Positions 1 through 9,472 of a stretch of DNA of 64,000 nucleotides are shown here, piece after piece. The position numbers and the translations under genes are program-made. This DNA is from Desulfobacula toluolica Tol2. GTDB lineage: Bacteria > Desulfobacterota > Desulfobacteria > Desulfobacterales > Desulfobacteraceae. Numbering within the stretch: position 1 is the first letter of the stretch; each line of letters opens with the position of its first letter. Where the stretch lies: positions 4,598,001 to 4,662,000 of the forward strand of contig NC_018645.1 of the NCBI RefSeq assembly GCF_000307105.1. The letters run 5' to 3'. Below the pieces are notes generated by a model. That model did not search any database. It saw only the letters and a list, made by a program, of their open reading frames with translations, and was not told the DNA's origin.

Positions 1-154
1 AGAAGCCGGTTCGACCTGTTTTGATTTCAAGGTTCATGCGATTAACCGACAACTGTTTTTATCCTTAAAAAACACCCTGATCCATAAACATAAAATCAAA
101 GTATACAAGCACATATTAAACATGAAATATGAATATACAAGAAAAATCTTAGCC
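1..154. other. Window edge, no assignable gene
   Basis: Nothing certain is encoded between the window edge and the tilS stop. A plus-strand frame starting at base 2 stays open to about base 190, but it would overlap the tilS 3' end and turns lysine- and isoleucine-rich; a minus-strand frame from about base 49 with an AAGGAT-like site could be the first codons of a gene lying outside the window. Neither can be decided from this sequence. Confidence 0.3.
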
Positions 155-1222
155 TTAGCGACCTTGTTTTTCCCTTGCTGTTCGCCTTGATTGCTTCTCT
201 TTGTTTCCGATTTGCCTTAAGGGTTTATCTTCTTTTTTGATTATAATGCTATCCTTGTTTTTGTAAACCCTTATCTGACCAGGCAAATCCAGACTGATGC
301 CCGAGGGACGATCAAAGCAAAATTGTATCATATCCTCTATATGGGCAAAACAAATCCGCTTTAAATCTTTTTTAACCTTCCATATTGCCTTTCTGAAGAC
401 ACGGTTTAAAATCGCCGGATGAAGCTCTGACATTAAGTTTTTTGACAAGGCAACAGCATGATTGTCTGTTTTGATCAAACACCTGTTAAACTGCCTGTCG
501 GTTTCCATGTCCCAAAAATCTTCTTCCTTTCTTAATATCCGGCTCAGCCTGTCAAGGGCATCAATGATTTCAGGATTGTATTCCGACTGGAGCCGGGGAA
601 GCAACCGGTGGCGGATATTATTTCTTAAATAGGCCATATCCGTATTGGACGAATCAACCCGGTAAGCCTGTTTTTTATCTGTTAAAAAATCAAGGATCTG
701 GATTTTTAAAACCCGGATCAAGGGCCGGATATATCTGTTGTTGCGTATGGCCGGGATTCCTGAAAGCCCTTTGGAGCCTGCTCCCCTTAGCAGGTTCATC
801 AATACCAGTTCAACGTTATCGTCTTTGGTGTGACCGGTGGCAATTTTTGTATACCCATGAAGTTTGGCTGTTTGTTCAAAAAAACGGTATCTGACATCCC
901 GGCCGGCCTCTTCAATTGATAGACGATGCTGTTTGGCATACTTTTTTACATCTGTTTGCTCACCATGAAACAACAGGTCAAGATTGTGTGCAAAACTTTT
1001 TACAAAAATTTCGTCTGCTAAAGATTCATCTTCTCGAAGCATGTGATTCATATGGGCAATGCCGATATTTAAGCGGTATTTTTTTTTAACGGCCAGCAAC
1101 GACAACACCAGGGCAACGGAATCAGGGCCGCCTGATACGGCAACCAATACCTTGTCTTCCTGTTCAAGCAGGTTAAATTCATGAACAGTATCGGCAATGA
1201 TGTCAATAAATTCTTTTTTCAT
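155..1222 (-). CDS. tilS: tRNA(Ile)-lysidine synthase TilS
   Basis: TilS converts the wobble cytidine of the minor isoleucine tRNA (CAU anticodon) to lysidine with ATP and lysine, so that AUA is read as isoleucine; it is cytoplasmic and essential. The PP-loop SGGPDS lies near residue 30 after VLVAVSG, and the core continues with HMNHMLR, GHTKDDNVE and LLRGAGSKGLSGIPA, all typical of TilS. An upstream in-frame ATG at 1276 would overlap the preceding gene by about 35 bases; I prefer the ATG at 1222, which has AGGA about 8 bases upstream, lies 19 bases after the mqnD stop and gives about 355 residues beginning MKKEFID. The C-terminal tail is strongly basic. It is probably co-transcribed with mqnD. 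Confidence 0.93.
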   Translation of the reverse strand: MKKEFIDIIADTVHEFNLLEQEDKVLVAVSGGPDSVALVLSLLAVKKKYRLNIGIAHMNHMLREDESLADEIFVKSFAHNLDLLFHGEQTDVKKYAKQHRLSIEEAGRDVRYRFFEQTAKLHGYTKIATGHTKDDNVELVLMNLLRGAGSKGLSGIPAIRNNRYIRPLIRVLKIQILDFLTDKKQAYRVDSSNTDMAYLRNNIRHRLLPRLQSEYNPEIIDALDRLSRILRKEEDFWDMETDRQFNRCLIKTDNHAVALSKNLMSELHPAILNRVFRKAIWKVKKDLKRICFAHIEDMIQFCFDRPSGISLDLPGQIRVYKNKDSIIIKKEDKPLRQIGNKEKQSRRTAREKQGR

Positions 1223-1241
1223 GCACATCCTGGTGGTTGCG

Positions 1242-2099
1242 TCAGCATGCAAACAAAGGCATCCTGGATTTTTCAATCAATCCGGATGCCCATGCTTTTT
1301 CAAAAAAAGTGGTAATGGCGGCTTCCCCGTTTTTTCCAATATCTTTTGAAAAATCATTTACATAAAGTTCGATATGCTGTTGGATCACATCTTCATCCAG
1401 CTCCTGGGCATGAGTTTGAATATAATCATAGGCCATGGCAGGATTTAAAAAAGCATGGTCAATGCTTTGGCGAATCAGTTGTTGAATCGTGCAGACCACC
1501 TTGGGGTCAATGTCTCGCTTGACAGCAATACAGCCCAAAGGGATGGGAAGGGAGGTTTTATCTTCCCACCACTGACCCAGGTCTGCTTTTAATTCAAGCC
1601 CCATGGTTTGATAAACAAACCTGCCTTCATGGATAATAACCCCGAAATCGGCTTTGTTTTCCATGACTGCGGGCATGACTTTTTCAAAAGGCATGGGCAT
1701 GACCTGCATGTCTTGGCCCTTAAAGAGATCGTCCATATAAAATTTGAAAAGATGGTAAGCTGTTGTGCCAAGACCGGGCACGGCAATCACGGGCCTGGCC
1801 TTATCATCCAGGGACCTGCCGGGATTTGATATGATCAGCGGGCCGCAGCCCATGCCCAGGGCAGACCCAGTTCGCAGCAGGGCATATTTGTCCATGAGGC
1901 TGCCAAATGCGGCAAAGGACAGTTTGGTAATATCATATGCCCCTTTGGCTGCATTCTGGTTCAAAGTTTCCACATCCTCAAGCACGATGTCAAATGCGTA
2001 TCCTTGAAGATCAATCAATTGTCCGGCAATAGCCTTGAAAATAAAAGTGTCGTTGGGACAGCTTGAATAGGCCAGGCTGTATGTCTTGTTTGGTTTCAT
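1242..2099 (-). CDS. mqnD: 1,4-dihydroxy-6-naphthoate synthase MqnD
   Basis: MqnD cleaves cyclic dehypoxanthinyl futalosine to 1,4-dihydroxy-6-naphthoate in the futalosine route to menaquinone. The 285-residue protein has the family N-terminus LAYSSCPNDTFIF, followed by the periplasmic-binding-protein-like fold motifs DITKLSFAAFG, LRTGSALGMGCGPL and the GTTAYHLFKFY segment, and DFGVIIHEGRF in the C-terminal half. The length matches the family (270-290). The ATG at 2099 begins MKPNKTYSLAYSSCPND. It lies immediately upstream of tilS on the same strand and divergent from uvrA. The presence of the futalosine pathway fits an anaerobe that uses menaquinone. MqnA is a related paralogue; the SSCPNDTF start favours MqnD. 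Confidence 0.88.
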   Translation of the reverse strand: MKPNKTYSLAYSSCPNDTFIFKAIAGQLIDLQGYAFDIVLEDVETLNQNAAKGAYDITKLSFAAFGSLMDKYALLRTGSALGMGCGPLIISNPGRSLDDKARPVIAVPGLGTTAYHLFKFYMDDLFKGQDMQVMPMPFEKVMPAVMENKADFGVIIHEGRFVYQTMGLELKADLGQWWEDKTSLPIPLGCIAVKRDIDPKVVCTIQQLIRQSIDHAFLNPAMAYDYIQTHAQELDEDVIQQHIELYVNDFSKDIGKNGEAAITTFFEKAWASGLIEKSRMPLFAC

Positions 2100-2240
2100 T
2101 CTTTTCTTATTATCAAAACAAGCACCATAAAAGCAATTTGATTTTTAATATTGACCTAACTTTACTTTTATCTCTGCCATGATTATCGTTTCTGGACATG
2201 GGATGAATCAAAACAGCAGATCAGGAGTATATAGAGTCTT

Positions 2241-5183
2241 ATGAAAAACAGCGGTTCAATATGTGTATCACTGATTGAGACAGAAGATGCAGATGAAAGC
2301 ATCTTGGGTTCAACTTCCAAGGAGCTTGACAGGATTATCGTCAAAGGAGCCAGGGAACATAACCTTAAAAACATTGATGTGGACATCCCCAAAAAAAAGA
2401 TGGTGGTGTTTACCGGGGTGTCCGGGTCCGGCAAATCCAGCCTTGCATTTGACACCATTTTTGCCGAAGGTCAGCGCAGGTATGTTGAATCGCTTTCCTC
2501 CTATGCCAGACAGTTTATCGGACAGATGGAAAAACCCAAGTACGACACCATCCGGGGGCTTTCCCCCACCATTGCCATTGAACAAAAGGCGGCCAGCAAG
2601 AACCCCAGATCCACTGTGGGAACCATTACGGAAATTTACGATTACCTCAGAGTGCTGTTTGCCCGGGTCGGGACCCAGTACTGCTGTACATGCGGACAAA
2701 AGGTGGGCAGGGGCCATGCCCAGAGCATGGTGTCCCAGATCCTCTCCCTGCCCGACGCCTCAAAAATCCTGATACTTTCTCCAATTGTGGAAAACCGGAA
2801 AGGGGAACATAAAGAGCGGCTTGAAGAGCTGAAAAAACAAGGATATGCCAGGGTCAGGGTGGACGGGGTGGTGCAGGATCTTGAAAATGTCCAGACCCTT
2901 GCAAAAAATAAAAAGCACCACATAGAAGTGGTGGTGGACCGCCTCAAGGTGACCAATACCCAGGCGTTTGAGAAGCGCTTGACCGATTCGGTGGAGAACG
3001 CCCTCAAGTTGGGCAGTGGCCAGATCATTGTTCATATGCTGGGACGCGAAGACCTTAAAATGAGCGAGGCCAGATCCTGTTGCGGTATTGCATACCCGGA
3101 ACTTGCTCCCCAGATTTTTTCTTTTAACTCCCCTCTTGGCATGTGCCAGGAGTGTAATGGTATTGGAACGCTTCTGTCCATGGACCCGGATAAGATTGTC
3201 CCGGACAAAAATTTGAGTATCAGACAGGGCGCAGTTATACCTTGGAAAAATTATTTTATCAAAAATCCCCGGTATGCCAATGACAATTCCTGGGGAATGA
3301 GCCAGCTTACGGCCATGGAGCAGCAATGGGGCATCAACTTTGATATTCCCTGGAAAAAACTGCCCAAAAAAGACCGTGATCTTCTTTTGTACGGTTCCAA
3401 GAACAAAGAGATGACCGTCAACTGGAATTCACACAAGATCCAGGGTGAATTCACAAGAACCCATGAAGGATTGATCCATACCCTGATCCGGCGGTACAAA
3501 ACCACTCAGTCGGAAGGACAAAAAAAATATTACGCAAAGTTTATGACGGCCAGCACCTGTCCTGCCTGCCATGGTAGACGCCTGAAAGACGAGGTTCTTA
3601 ATGTCCATATCCAAGGGCAGTCAATCATGGATGTGACCGCCATGACCGTTAAACAAGCTTATGAGTTTATAAACACACTGAACATGACCGGAAACAAGAG
3701 GCTGATTGCCCAGGAACTGCTCAAAGAGATCTCGGACCGGCTGGGGTTCCTGGTAAATGTAGGTCTTGATTACCTGTCCCTTGACCGGAGCGGCCCGACT
3801 TTGTCCGGTGGCGAATCCCAAAGAATCCGCCTGGCCTCCCAGGTTGGATCGGAACTGACCGGGGTTCTCTACATTCTGGATGAACCGTCCATAGGCCTTC
3901 ACCAGCGGGATAATATCAAGCTTTTGCAAACCCTTCATCATCTGCGGGATATCGGTAACACTCTGATTATTGTAGAGCATGACCAGGAAACCATGGAAGA
4001 ATCAGACTGGATCGTAGATATCGGCCCGGGCGCAGGACACCTTGGCGGTCAGATTGTGGCTCAGGGAACTCCGGAACAGATCCGGCGCAACCCTGCCTCC
4101 ATAACAGGTCGGTTTTTAACGGGAAAAGAACGGATCAATATCCCGAAAAAAAGAAAAAGCCCTGAAGCCAGAGGCGGCAAATGGATCTCCATTGTCAAGG
4201 CAGAAGAAAATAATTTAAAACAGATAACGGCAAATATCCCCCTGGGGCTGCTTGTGGCGGTTACAGGGGTATCTGGTGCGGGAAAATCAACCTTGATCAA
4301 TCAGATTTTATACCCTGCCCTGGCTGTCAAGCTGCACAATTCTCAAATGACCGTGGGCCGACATGGCAAGATCAAGGGGCTGGCCCATTTGAACAAGATT
4401 ATCAATATCGACCAGAAGCCAATCGGCAGAACTCCCAGGAGCAATCCTGCAACCTATACAAAGGTGTTTGATCATATCAGGGAATTTTTTGCCCTGCTGC
4501 CCGAATCCAAGGCGCGCGGGTACAAAAAGGGACGATATTCTTTTAATGTCAAAGGCGGCCGGTGCGAAGCCTGTAAAGGCGACGGATATATCAAGGTGGA
4601 AATGCATTTTCTGGCCGATGTATTTGTTCCATGTGACGTGTGTTGCGCAAAGCGATTCAACCGGGCCACACTTGAAATTGCCTATAAGGATCATTCCATT
4701 TCAGATATTCTTGACCTGTCTGTGCTGCAGGCAAGGGATTTGTTTGCAAGTCACCCGAAAATCACAAACATACTGGATACCCTGATGGATGTGGGGCTGT
4801 CCTACATTAAGCTGGGACAGGCAGCCACCACCCTTTCCGGCGGGGAAGCCCAGAGAATCAAGCTTGCCAGGGAACTTGCCAAACGGGATACCGGGGACAC
4901 TCTCTATATCCTTGACGAACCCACAACAGGCCTGCATTTCCAGGACATAAGGCTGTTATTGAAGGTTTTGTCCCGCCTGACAGTCTCGGGCAACACCGTG
5001 ATCATTATTGAACACAACATGGACGTTATTAAAACTGCCGACTGGATTATTGATCTTGGGCCGGAAGGGGGCAGCAGCGGGGGAGAAATCATTGCTGAAG
5101 GTCCACCTGAAAAAATTGCACAATCCTCTAAAAGCCATACCGGCAAGTATTTGAAACAAATATTAAACAATTATAAAAGCTGA
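2241..5183 (+). CDS. uvrA: Excinuclease ABC subunit A
   Basis: UvrA recognises bulky DNA lesions with UvrB and starts nucleotide excision repair. The 980-residue protein has two ABC modules: Walker A GVSGSGKSS near residue 60 and GVSGAGKST near 680, two signature/Walker B blocks (TLSGGESQRIRLA with ILDEPSIGLH, and TLSGGEAQRIKLA with ILDEPTTGLH), and three cysteine clusters (CCTCGQK, CQECNGIGT/CPACHGRR and GGRCEACKGDGY with PCDVCCAKRFN). The usual family length is about 940; the extra 30 residues are at the N-terminus, before the usual IVKGAREHNLKNIDV start. No better initiation codon is seen between; the ATG at 2241 has AGGAG at a long spacing of about 13 bases, so the true start is slightly uncertain. 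Confidence 0.95.
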   Translation: MKNSGSICVSLIETEDADESILGSTSKELDRIIVKGAREHNLKNIDVDIPKKKMVVFTGVSGSGKSSLAFDTIFAEGQRRYVESLSSYARQFIGQMEKPKYDTIRGLSPTIAIEQKAASKNPRSTVGTITEIYDYLRVLFARVGTQYCCTCGQKVGRGHAQSMVSQILSLPDASKILILSPIVENRKGEHKERLEELKKQGYARVRVDGVVQDLENVQTLAKNKKHHIEVVVDRLKVTNTQAFEKRLTDSVENALKLGSGQIIVHMLGREDLKMSEARSCCGIAYPELAPQIFSFNSPLGMCQECNGIGTLLSMDPDKIVPDKNLSIRQGAVIPWKNYFIKNPRYANDNSWGMSQLTAMEQQWGINFDIPWKKLPKKDRDLLLYGSKNKEMTVNWNSHKIQGEFTRTHEGLIHTLIRRYKTTQSEGQKKYYAKFMTASTCPACHGRRLKDEVLNVHIQGQSIMDVTAMTVKQAYEFINTLNMTGNKRLIAQELLKEISDRLGFLVNVGLDYLSLDRSGPTLSGGESQRIRLASQVGSELTGVLYILDEPSIGLHQRDNIKLLQTLHHLRDIGNTLIIVEHDQETMEESDWIVDIGPGAGHLGGQIVAQGTPEQIRRNPASITGRFLTGKERINIPKKRKSPEARGGKWISIVKAEENNLKQITANIPLGLLVAVTGVSGAGKSTLINQILYPALAVKLHNSQMTVGRHGKIKGLAHLNKIINIDQKPIGRTPRSNPATYTKVFDHIREFFALLPESKARGYKKGRYSFNVKGGRCEACKGDGYIKVEMHFLADVFVPCDVCCAKRFNRATLEIAYKDHSISDILDLSVLQARDLFASHPKITNILDTLMDVGLSYIKLGQAATTLSGGEAQRIKLARELAKRDTGDTLYILDEPTTGLHFQDIRLLLKVLSRLTVSGNTVIIIEHNMDVIKTADWIIDLGPEGGSSGGEIIAEGPPEKIAQSSKSHTGKYLKQILNNYKS

Positions 5184-5192
5184 AAGAATCTC

Positions 5193-5948
5193 ATGTCTCT
5201 TTTTAGATGGGTCATCCGCCCGTATCTGTATAGCCAGTATATGTTTCAGAAGCTTGCCCGGAAAGGCACGTTTGGTGGAGATCAGGCAATTTATGTTAAA
5301 ACCGCATACAAAAATACTGGTAATGGTTTGAAAGACGGATTGTTCCGTCACCATGTCAAGCAGTTCCATGAAGCCTCCTGCTCGGTGGCATCGGTTGTGT
5401 CTGTGGTGAACACCCTTCTTGACAGACAAGGCCATTTGAACGGAACACCGTTATGCCAGCAGGATTTGCTCGAATCTGTTAGAACCGCGCACTGGAAGGA
5501 GCGGATGAGTGACAACGGTTATAACGGGCGAAGAGGGCTTCCGCTCCAGACCCTGGGCCAGGTGGTCGAAACCAGCCTCAAAGTATATGGAATTTCATAT
5601 CAATCACTTGAGACGGTCCAGGCAAGTCGTGATCCAATCAAGTCAAGAAAAATCAAAGACCGTCTGCGCGCCAGGCTTGAACAGTTTGAAACAGCGGGCA
5701 ATTGCCTGATCATTTCCCATTTTGACCAGGGATGCTTTGTCCGGGATCTTCACATCCCCCATATTTCACCTGTGGGCGGATTTGACCCTGAATCCGGAAC
5801 CGTGACCCTCCTTGATGTTGATCCGTCCCAAGAATGTCCCTACCAGGTTTCCTTTGATCTGTTTTACAAAGGATTGTCCAGCAATTATAATCCCATCTTC
5901 AGAAGATTCGGATATGGAGAAGGCGGATATGTTTTTATCCGGGTTTAA
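5193..5948 (+). CDS. Phytochelatin-synthase-like cysteine peptidase
   Basis: A 251-residue papain-fold protein of the phytochelatin synthase family, which in plants makes (gamma-Glu-Cys)n-Gly from glutathione and in bacteria mostly hydrolyses glutathione or acts as a dipeptidyl transferase. Visible catalytic triad: Cys in QFHEASCSVASVVSVVN (near residue 65), His in HISPVGGF (near 188) and Asp in VTLLDVDP (near 205); the spacing is as in the family. It lacks the plant Cys-rich C-terminal domain, as bacterial forms do. It starts 9 bases after the uvrA stop, so the two may be co-transcribed, although no functional link is known. No signal peptide is obvious. A role in thiol or metal homeostasis would fit other genes in this window but is an inference. 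Confidence 0.8.
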   Translation: MSLFRWVIRPYLYSQYMFQKLARKGTFGGDQAIYVKTAYKNTGNGLKDGLFRHHVKQFHEASCSVASVVSVVNTLLDRQGHLNGTPLCQQDLLESVRTAHWKERMSDNGYNGRRGLPLQTLGQVVETSLKVYGISYQSLETVQASRDPIKSRKIKDRLRARLEQFETAGNCLIISHFDQGCFVRDLHIPHISPVGGFDPESGTVTLLDVDPSQECPYQVSFDLFYKGLSSNYNPIFRRFGYGEGGYVFIRV

Positions 5949-5955
5949 GGCTTAT

Positions 5956-5974
5956 TGTATGAAAATACATTTTT
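5956..5974 (+). terminator. Weak hairpin terminator
   Basis: TGTAT, loop GAAA, ATACA, then TTTTT, directly downstream of the phytochelatin-synthase-like gene. The stem is only five base pairs and A/T-rich, so termination is uncertain. Confidence 0.4.
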
Positions 5975-6137
5975 AATGTTTTAAAATCAAACTGTTTTCA
6001 TGCTTATAGTGGCAGGATAATCAGCTATAGAGAGATATGCAAAAAGATCAACATAAAATGCACTGCTGCATATTTTCTAATCTCAATATGCGATTTTTGC
6101 GATCTTAGTAGTCTAAGATTAAAGGGTTTTTGGATGT

Positions 6138-6161
6138 ATTATGCATTACTGCATGCATAAT
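6138..6161. promoter_or_regulatory. ATGCAT-rich inverted repeat
   Basis: ATTATGCA and TGCATAAT are exact reverse complements separated by eight bases and lie in a longer run of overlapping ATGCAT palindromes about 270 bases upstream of mop. It could be an operator; no regulator can be named. Confidence 0.3.
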
Positions 6162-6311
6162 GCACATATGCATGAAGCATTTGTTGTTTCAAACAAATTA
6201 ATTTTCACGCCATCCCTGTCTTTAAAGGTTTTAAGACTAATACAACCATTCCATTAAAAAACAATCCAAGGCATATAATTTGCTTTATTAATAAAGTTGC
6301 CATTGGAGTTG

Positions 6312-6418
6312 ATAAGACTTTCATATCAATGCCACAGCCAGACCGCATGTTTGGCGGTTTTGCCCACAGACATAATGAAAGTCGGGGGGTTTTGTTTGCA
6401 AAATTTTTTCTATAAAAA
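6312..6418 (+). repeat. Degenerate double-hairpin repeat (copy G)
   Basis: Contains the family landmarks AAGACTTTCATATCAA (the usual 3' end of the element, here at 6312-6327), then TGCCACAGCCAGAC, TTTGCCCACA and ATGAAAGTC in the right order, and ends with TATAAAA 12 bases before the mop TTG start. The right arm of the second stem is missing, and an orphan 3' end precedes it, which suggests a rearranged tandem pair. Confidence 0.5.
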
Positions 6419-6429
6419 GGAGAATTCAT

Positions 6430-9156
6430 TTGTCTGAAGAATATCTTAACAAAAAAATTTATGTAAACGGCATTCCCCGGACCATAATCGCAGATGCAAA
6501 GGCCGGCCTTGCCGAAGTAATCCGGCAGAATCTCGGGCTTACCGGCACAAAAGTGGGCTGCAACAAAGGACAATGCGGTGCATGCAATATTATTCTTAAC
6601 GGTAAACTGGTACGTTCATGTATTACCAACTGGGATAGAGTTCCAAATAATTCTGTAATTGTTACTATTGAGGGTTTAGGTGATGCAAACAAGCTGCATC
6701 CCCTTCAATGGGCTTTTGCAGTGACCGGTGCCATACAATGCGGTTTCTGTACCCCGGGTTTTATTATGAGTGCAAAAGCGCTTCTGGATAAAAATCTTGA
6801 GCCGACAAGGCAGGAAGTTCGAACATGGTTTCAAAAACACCGCAATGCTTGCCGCTGCACTGGATACAAACAGATTGTTGATGCTGTCATGGATGCTGCA
6901 AAGGTTATCAGGGGCGAGCTTGAAATGAAAGAATTTTCATCTCTTTTAGGTAAAAAAGGCGAAGTATGGGGAACCTCTTATCCAAGACCCAGTGCGGTTT
7001 ATAAAGCAACCGGCACCTGGGATTTTGGCGAAGATTTCAGGAATAAACTCCCTGATGACACACTTTATGGCGCAATGGTACAATCTAAACTTTCCCATGC
7101 CGTCATAAAAAAAATCGACCTGTCAAAGGCTGAAAAAATGCCCGGAGTTTATAAGGTTGTTACGGCAAAGGATGTTAAAGGCACCAATAGAATTACAGGA
7201 CAGCCGACCTTTTGCCAGGATGGATTTGACCGGCCCATATTTTGTGATGAAAAAATTTTCATGTATGGCGATGTGGTTGCCCTTGTGTGTGCCGACACTC
7301 AGAAACATGCGGATGCAGCAGCCAAAGCCGTCATACTTGAGCTTGAAGAACTGCCGGCCTACATGTCCGCCATGGATGCCATTGCAGAGGATTCCATACA
7401 AATTCATCCGGGAACCCCAAACCTCTATAATGAAAAAAGAATCGCAAAAGGCGAAGAGACCGCACCCCTCATGGAAAAAGCCGCCCATGTAGTGGAAGGG
7501 GATTATTATCTTCAGCGCCAGCCACACCTTGTTATGGAGCCTGATGTCGGATTTGGTTATATTGATGAAAAAGGGCGTCTGACCATTCAGTCAAAAAGTA
7601 TATGGATCTATTTTCACCAGGCCCAGATGGCTCCGGGGCTTGGACTTGAGGCAAAGAATATCAGAATAATACAGAACAATTCAGGCGGGTCATTTGGATA
7701 TAAATTAAGTATCACCTGCGAGGCAATCATCGGCGCTGCAGTACTGGCAACGGGAAAACCGGTATTCCTGGCCTATAACATGGCCCAGACCATCAGCTAC
7801 ACCCCCAATCGTTCCCCTTTTGACATGCACATGAAATTAGGTGCGGATAAAAATGGGAAAATCATCGCAATGGAGACAAAATATTATGTGGATCACGGCC
7901 CCTATTCTGAGTTCTCAGAGCGCCTCACACAGCGTGGAACACAGTTCATGGGTGCAAACTATGCAATTCCCAATATCCGCGGTATAGGCCATACCGTCTG
8001 CACAAACCAGACCTGGGGTTCTGCATTCAGGGCTTTTGGAGCGCCCCAGGCCTATACTGCAACTGAAATTTTAATGGATGAGATGGCAAAAAAGATCGGC
8101 ATTGATCCCCTTGAGTTTCGCTATATGAATGTGATCCGTGAGGGAGATACCTTTCCTTTTGGGCAAAAACCGGATGTCTATGTTTACCCCCTTATGATAG
8201 AAACCATACGGCCAAAATATCAGGCTGCCCTTGAAAAAGCAGAACAAGAATCCACTGAAACGGTTAAAAAAGGCGTGGGCATTGCCCTTGGTGTGTTTGG
8301 CGCAACCCATGACGGACCGGATACAGCGGATATTATAATTGAGTTGACCCAAGAGGGCATCACACTTTACAACAACTGGGAAGACCATGGCCAGGGAGCT
8401 GATATTGGCGCGCTTGGAACGGCTCATGAAGCTTTACGGGAACTTGGGTTAAAACCCGAACAGATTAAACTTGTGATGAACGATACTGCCCTGGCTCCGA
8501 ATGCGGGTGCAGCATCGGGAAGCAGTTCCCAGGTTGTAAAAGGCAATGCTATTTTAAACGGGTGTGAGATTCTGCTTGATGCCATGAAAAAAGAAGATGG
8601 AAGTTTCAGAACCTATGATCAGATGATTGCCGAAAAAATTCCGGTCCGATATACCGGGACATGGACAAACACCGGCGGCACCATGTGCGATGAGAACTGC
8701 CAGGGAAACCCATTTGGGGCATTGATGTACGGCCTGTTTATGCCGGAGGTGGCCGTGGATATTACAACGGGAAAAGTCAAGGTTGAAAAATTCACTTTTG
8801 TTTCAGATATCGGAAAAATAAATAACATTGCCAATGTGGAAGGACAGATGTACGGAGGCCTTGCCCAGGGCATCGGCCTTGCTCTGTCTGAAAATTTTGA
8901 AAATATTAAAAAGCACTCGTCTTTGAGTGGAGCGGGACTGCCTTATATTGAAGATATTCCAGATGACATGGAACTGATACACCTGGCCGTGCCCAGAAAA
9001 CAAGGCGGGCCTTTCGGCTCCTCCGGTGTTGGTGAGCTTCCCCTTACAGCGCCCCATCCCGCAATTATAAATGCCATATATAATGCATGCGGCGTTCGCA
9101 TTCGAAAACTTCCTGCATTACCTGAAAAGATACTCAAAAAATTAAAATCAATGTAA
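6430..9156 (+). CDS. mop: Aldehyde oxidoreductase (molybdenum, MOP type)
   Basis: A 908-residue xanthine-oxidase-family enzyme that oxidises aldehydes to carboxylates at a molybdopterin cytosine dinucleotide centre; the Desulfovibrio gigas enzyme is almost the same length (907). The N-terminus has a plant-type [2Fe-2S] domain (Cys44, 49, 52, 64) and a second one (Cys104, 107, 141, 143, in CGFCTPGF and CRCTGY). The molybdenum domain follows, with GGSFGYKLS, GSAFRAFGAPQA and near the C-terminus GSSGVGELPLTAPHPA, which holds the conserved active-site glutamate. There is no separate FAD subunit, as in the Desulfovibrio enzyme. Start is TTG at 6430 with AAAGGAG 7 bases upstream. Apparently monocistronic; a copy of the repeat element sits in its leader. 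Confidence 0.93.
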   Translation: MSEEYLNKKIYVNGIPRTIIADAKAGLAEVIRQNLGLTGTKVGCNKGQCGACNIILNGKLVRSCITNWDRVPNNSVIVTIEGLGDANKLHPLQWAFAVTGAIQCGFCTPGFIMSAKALLDKNLEPTRQEVRTWFQKHRNACRCTGYKQIVDAVMDAAKVIRGELEMKEFSSLLGKKGEVWGTSYPRPSAVYKATGTWDFGEDFRNKLPDDTLYGAMVQSKLSHAVIKKIDLSKAEKMPGVYKVVTAKDVKGTNRITGQPTFCQDGFDRPIFCDEKIFMYGDVVALVCADTQKHADAAAKAVILELEELPAYMSAMDAIAEDSIQIHPGTPNLYNEKRIAKGEETAPLMEKAAHVVEGDYYLQRQPHLVMEPDVGFGYIDEKGRLTIQSKSIWIYFHQAQMAPGLGLEAKNIRIIQNNSGGSFGYKLSITCEAIIGAAVLATGKPVFLAYNMAQTISYTPNRSPFDMHMKLGADKNGKIIAMETKYYVDHGPYSEFSERLTQRGTQFMGANYAIPNIRGIGHTVCTNQTWGSAFRAFGAPQAYTATEILMDEMAKKIGIDPLEFRYMNVIREGDTFPFGQKPDVYVYPLMIETIRPKYQAALEKAEQESTETVKKGVGIALGVFGATHDGPDTADIIIELTQEGITLYNNWEDHGQGADIGALGTAHEALRELGLKPEQIKLVMNDTALAPNAGAASGSSSQVVKGNAILNGCEILLDAMKKEDGSFRTYDQMIAEKIPVRYTGTWTNTGGTMCDENCQGNPFGALMYGLFMPEVAVDITTGKVKVEKFTFVSDIGKINNIANVEGQMYGGLAQGIGLALSENFENIKKHSSLSGAGLPYIEDIPDDMELIHLAVPRKQGGPFGSSGVGELPLTAPHPAIINAIYNACGVRIRKLPALPEKILKKLKSM

Positions 9157-9223
9157 GCAAAGAAATTGTCCGGTTTTTTAATTTTCAACATTGAGTGTCG
9201 GTTTTGCGGCAATTTGCATTACC

Positions 9224-9267
9224 TGCCGGGTTGTAAGCATTAGAAAAATAAAGCTTATAACCCGGCA
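9224..9267 (+). terminator. Strong hairpin downstream of mop
   Basis: TGCCGGGTTGTAAGC pairs with GCTTATAACCCGGCA over 15 base pairs (one G-U), with a 14-base A-rich loop. No T-run follows, so it could be a factor-dependent terminator or an mRNA 3'-end stabiliser. Confidence 0.6.
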
Positions 9268-9389
9268 GAAATCAGGCAAACATTATATGCTGAAATTAAT
9301 AATCTTGATTTTTTTGAAATTTTCAGTGTCATTGTTCTATAAGAAGGGTTAAAATAAATAATATTTTAAACACGAAGGAGATCAGACAG

Positions 9390-9437
9390 ATGAAAAACAG
9401 TGGGCATGATAAAGGCAAAAGCAAGCAGGACTATTGA
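9390..9437 (+). CDS. Possible 15-residue leader peptide
   Basis: ATG with GAAGGAG nine bases upstream opens a 15-codon frame (MKNSGHDKGKSKQDY, stop TGA), ending 35 bases before the DUF4126 gene. The ribosome binding site is better than that of many real genes here, but the peptide is tiny and unrecognised. It may be a translated leader or chance. Confidence 0.25.
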   Translation: MKNSGHDKGKSKQDY

Positions 9438-9472
9438 GTCTCATGAGAATTTTATAGAAAGGACATCGTATT

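Larger units (their letters stand above)
5949..6429. other. Intergenic region before mop
   Basis: 481 bases without a gene. It holds a short terminator-like hairpin after the peptidase gene (TGTAT-GAAA-ATACA followed by five T, 5956-5974), a palindromic stretch rich in TGCAT/ATGCA near 6136-6178 with an 8-bp inverted repeat (ATTATGCA at 6138-6145, TGCATAAT at 6154-6161), and from about 6312 a degenerate copy of the double-hairpin repeat described separately. Confidence 0.5.
9157..9472. other. Intergenic region after mop
   Basis: 316 bases. It holds a strong hairpin (9224-9267) and a 15-codon reading frame with a good ribosome binding site (9390-9437). The rest is A/T-rich with no further structure seen. 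Confidence 0.5.

Noticed and set aside
1223-1276. Longer TilS starting at 1276
   Set aside because: It would overlap mqnD by about 35 bases and add a Cys-rich tail not found in the family; ATG 1222 has AGGA upstream.
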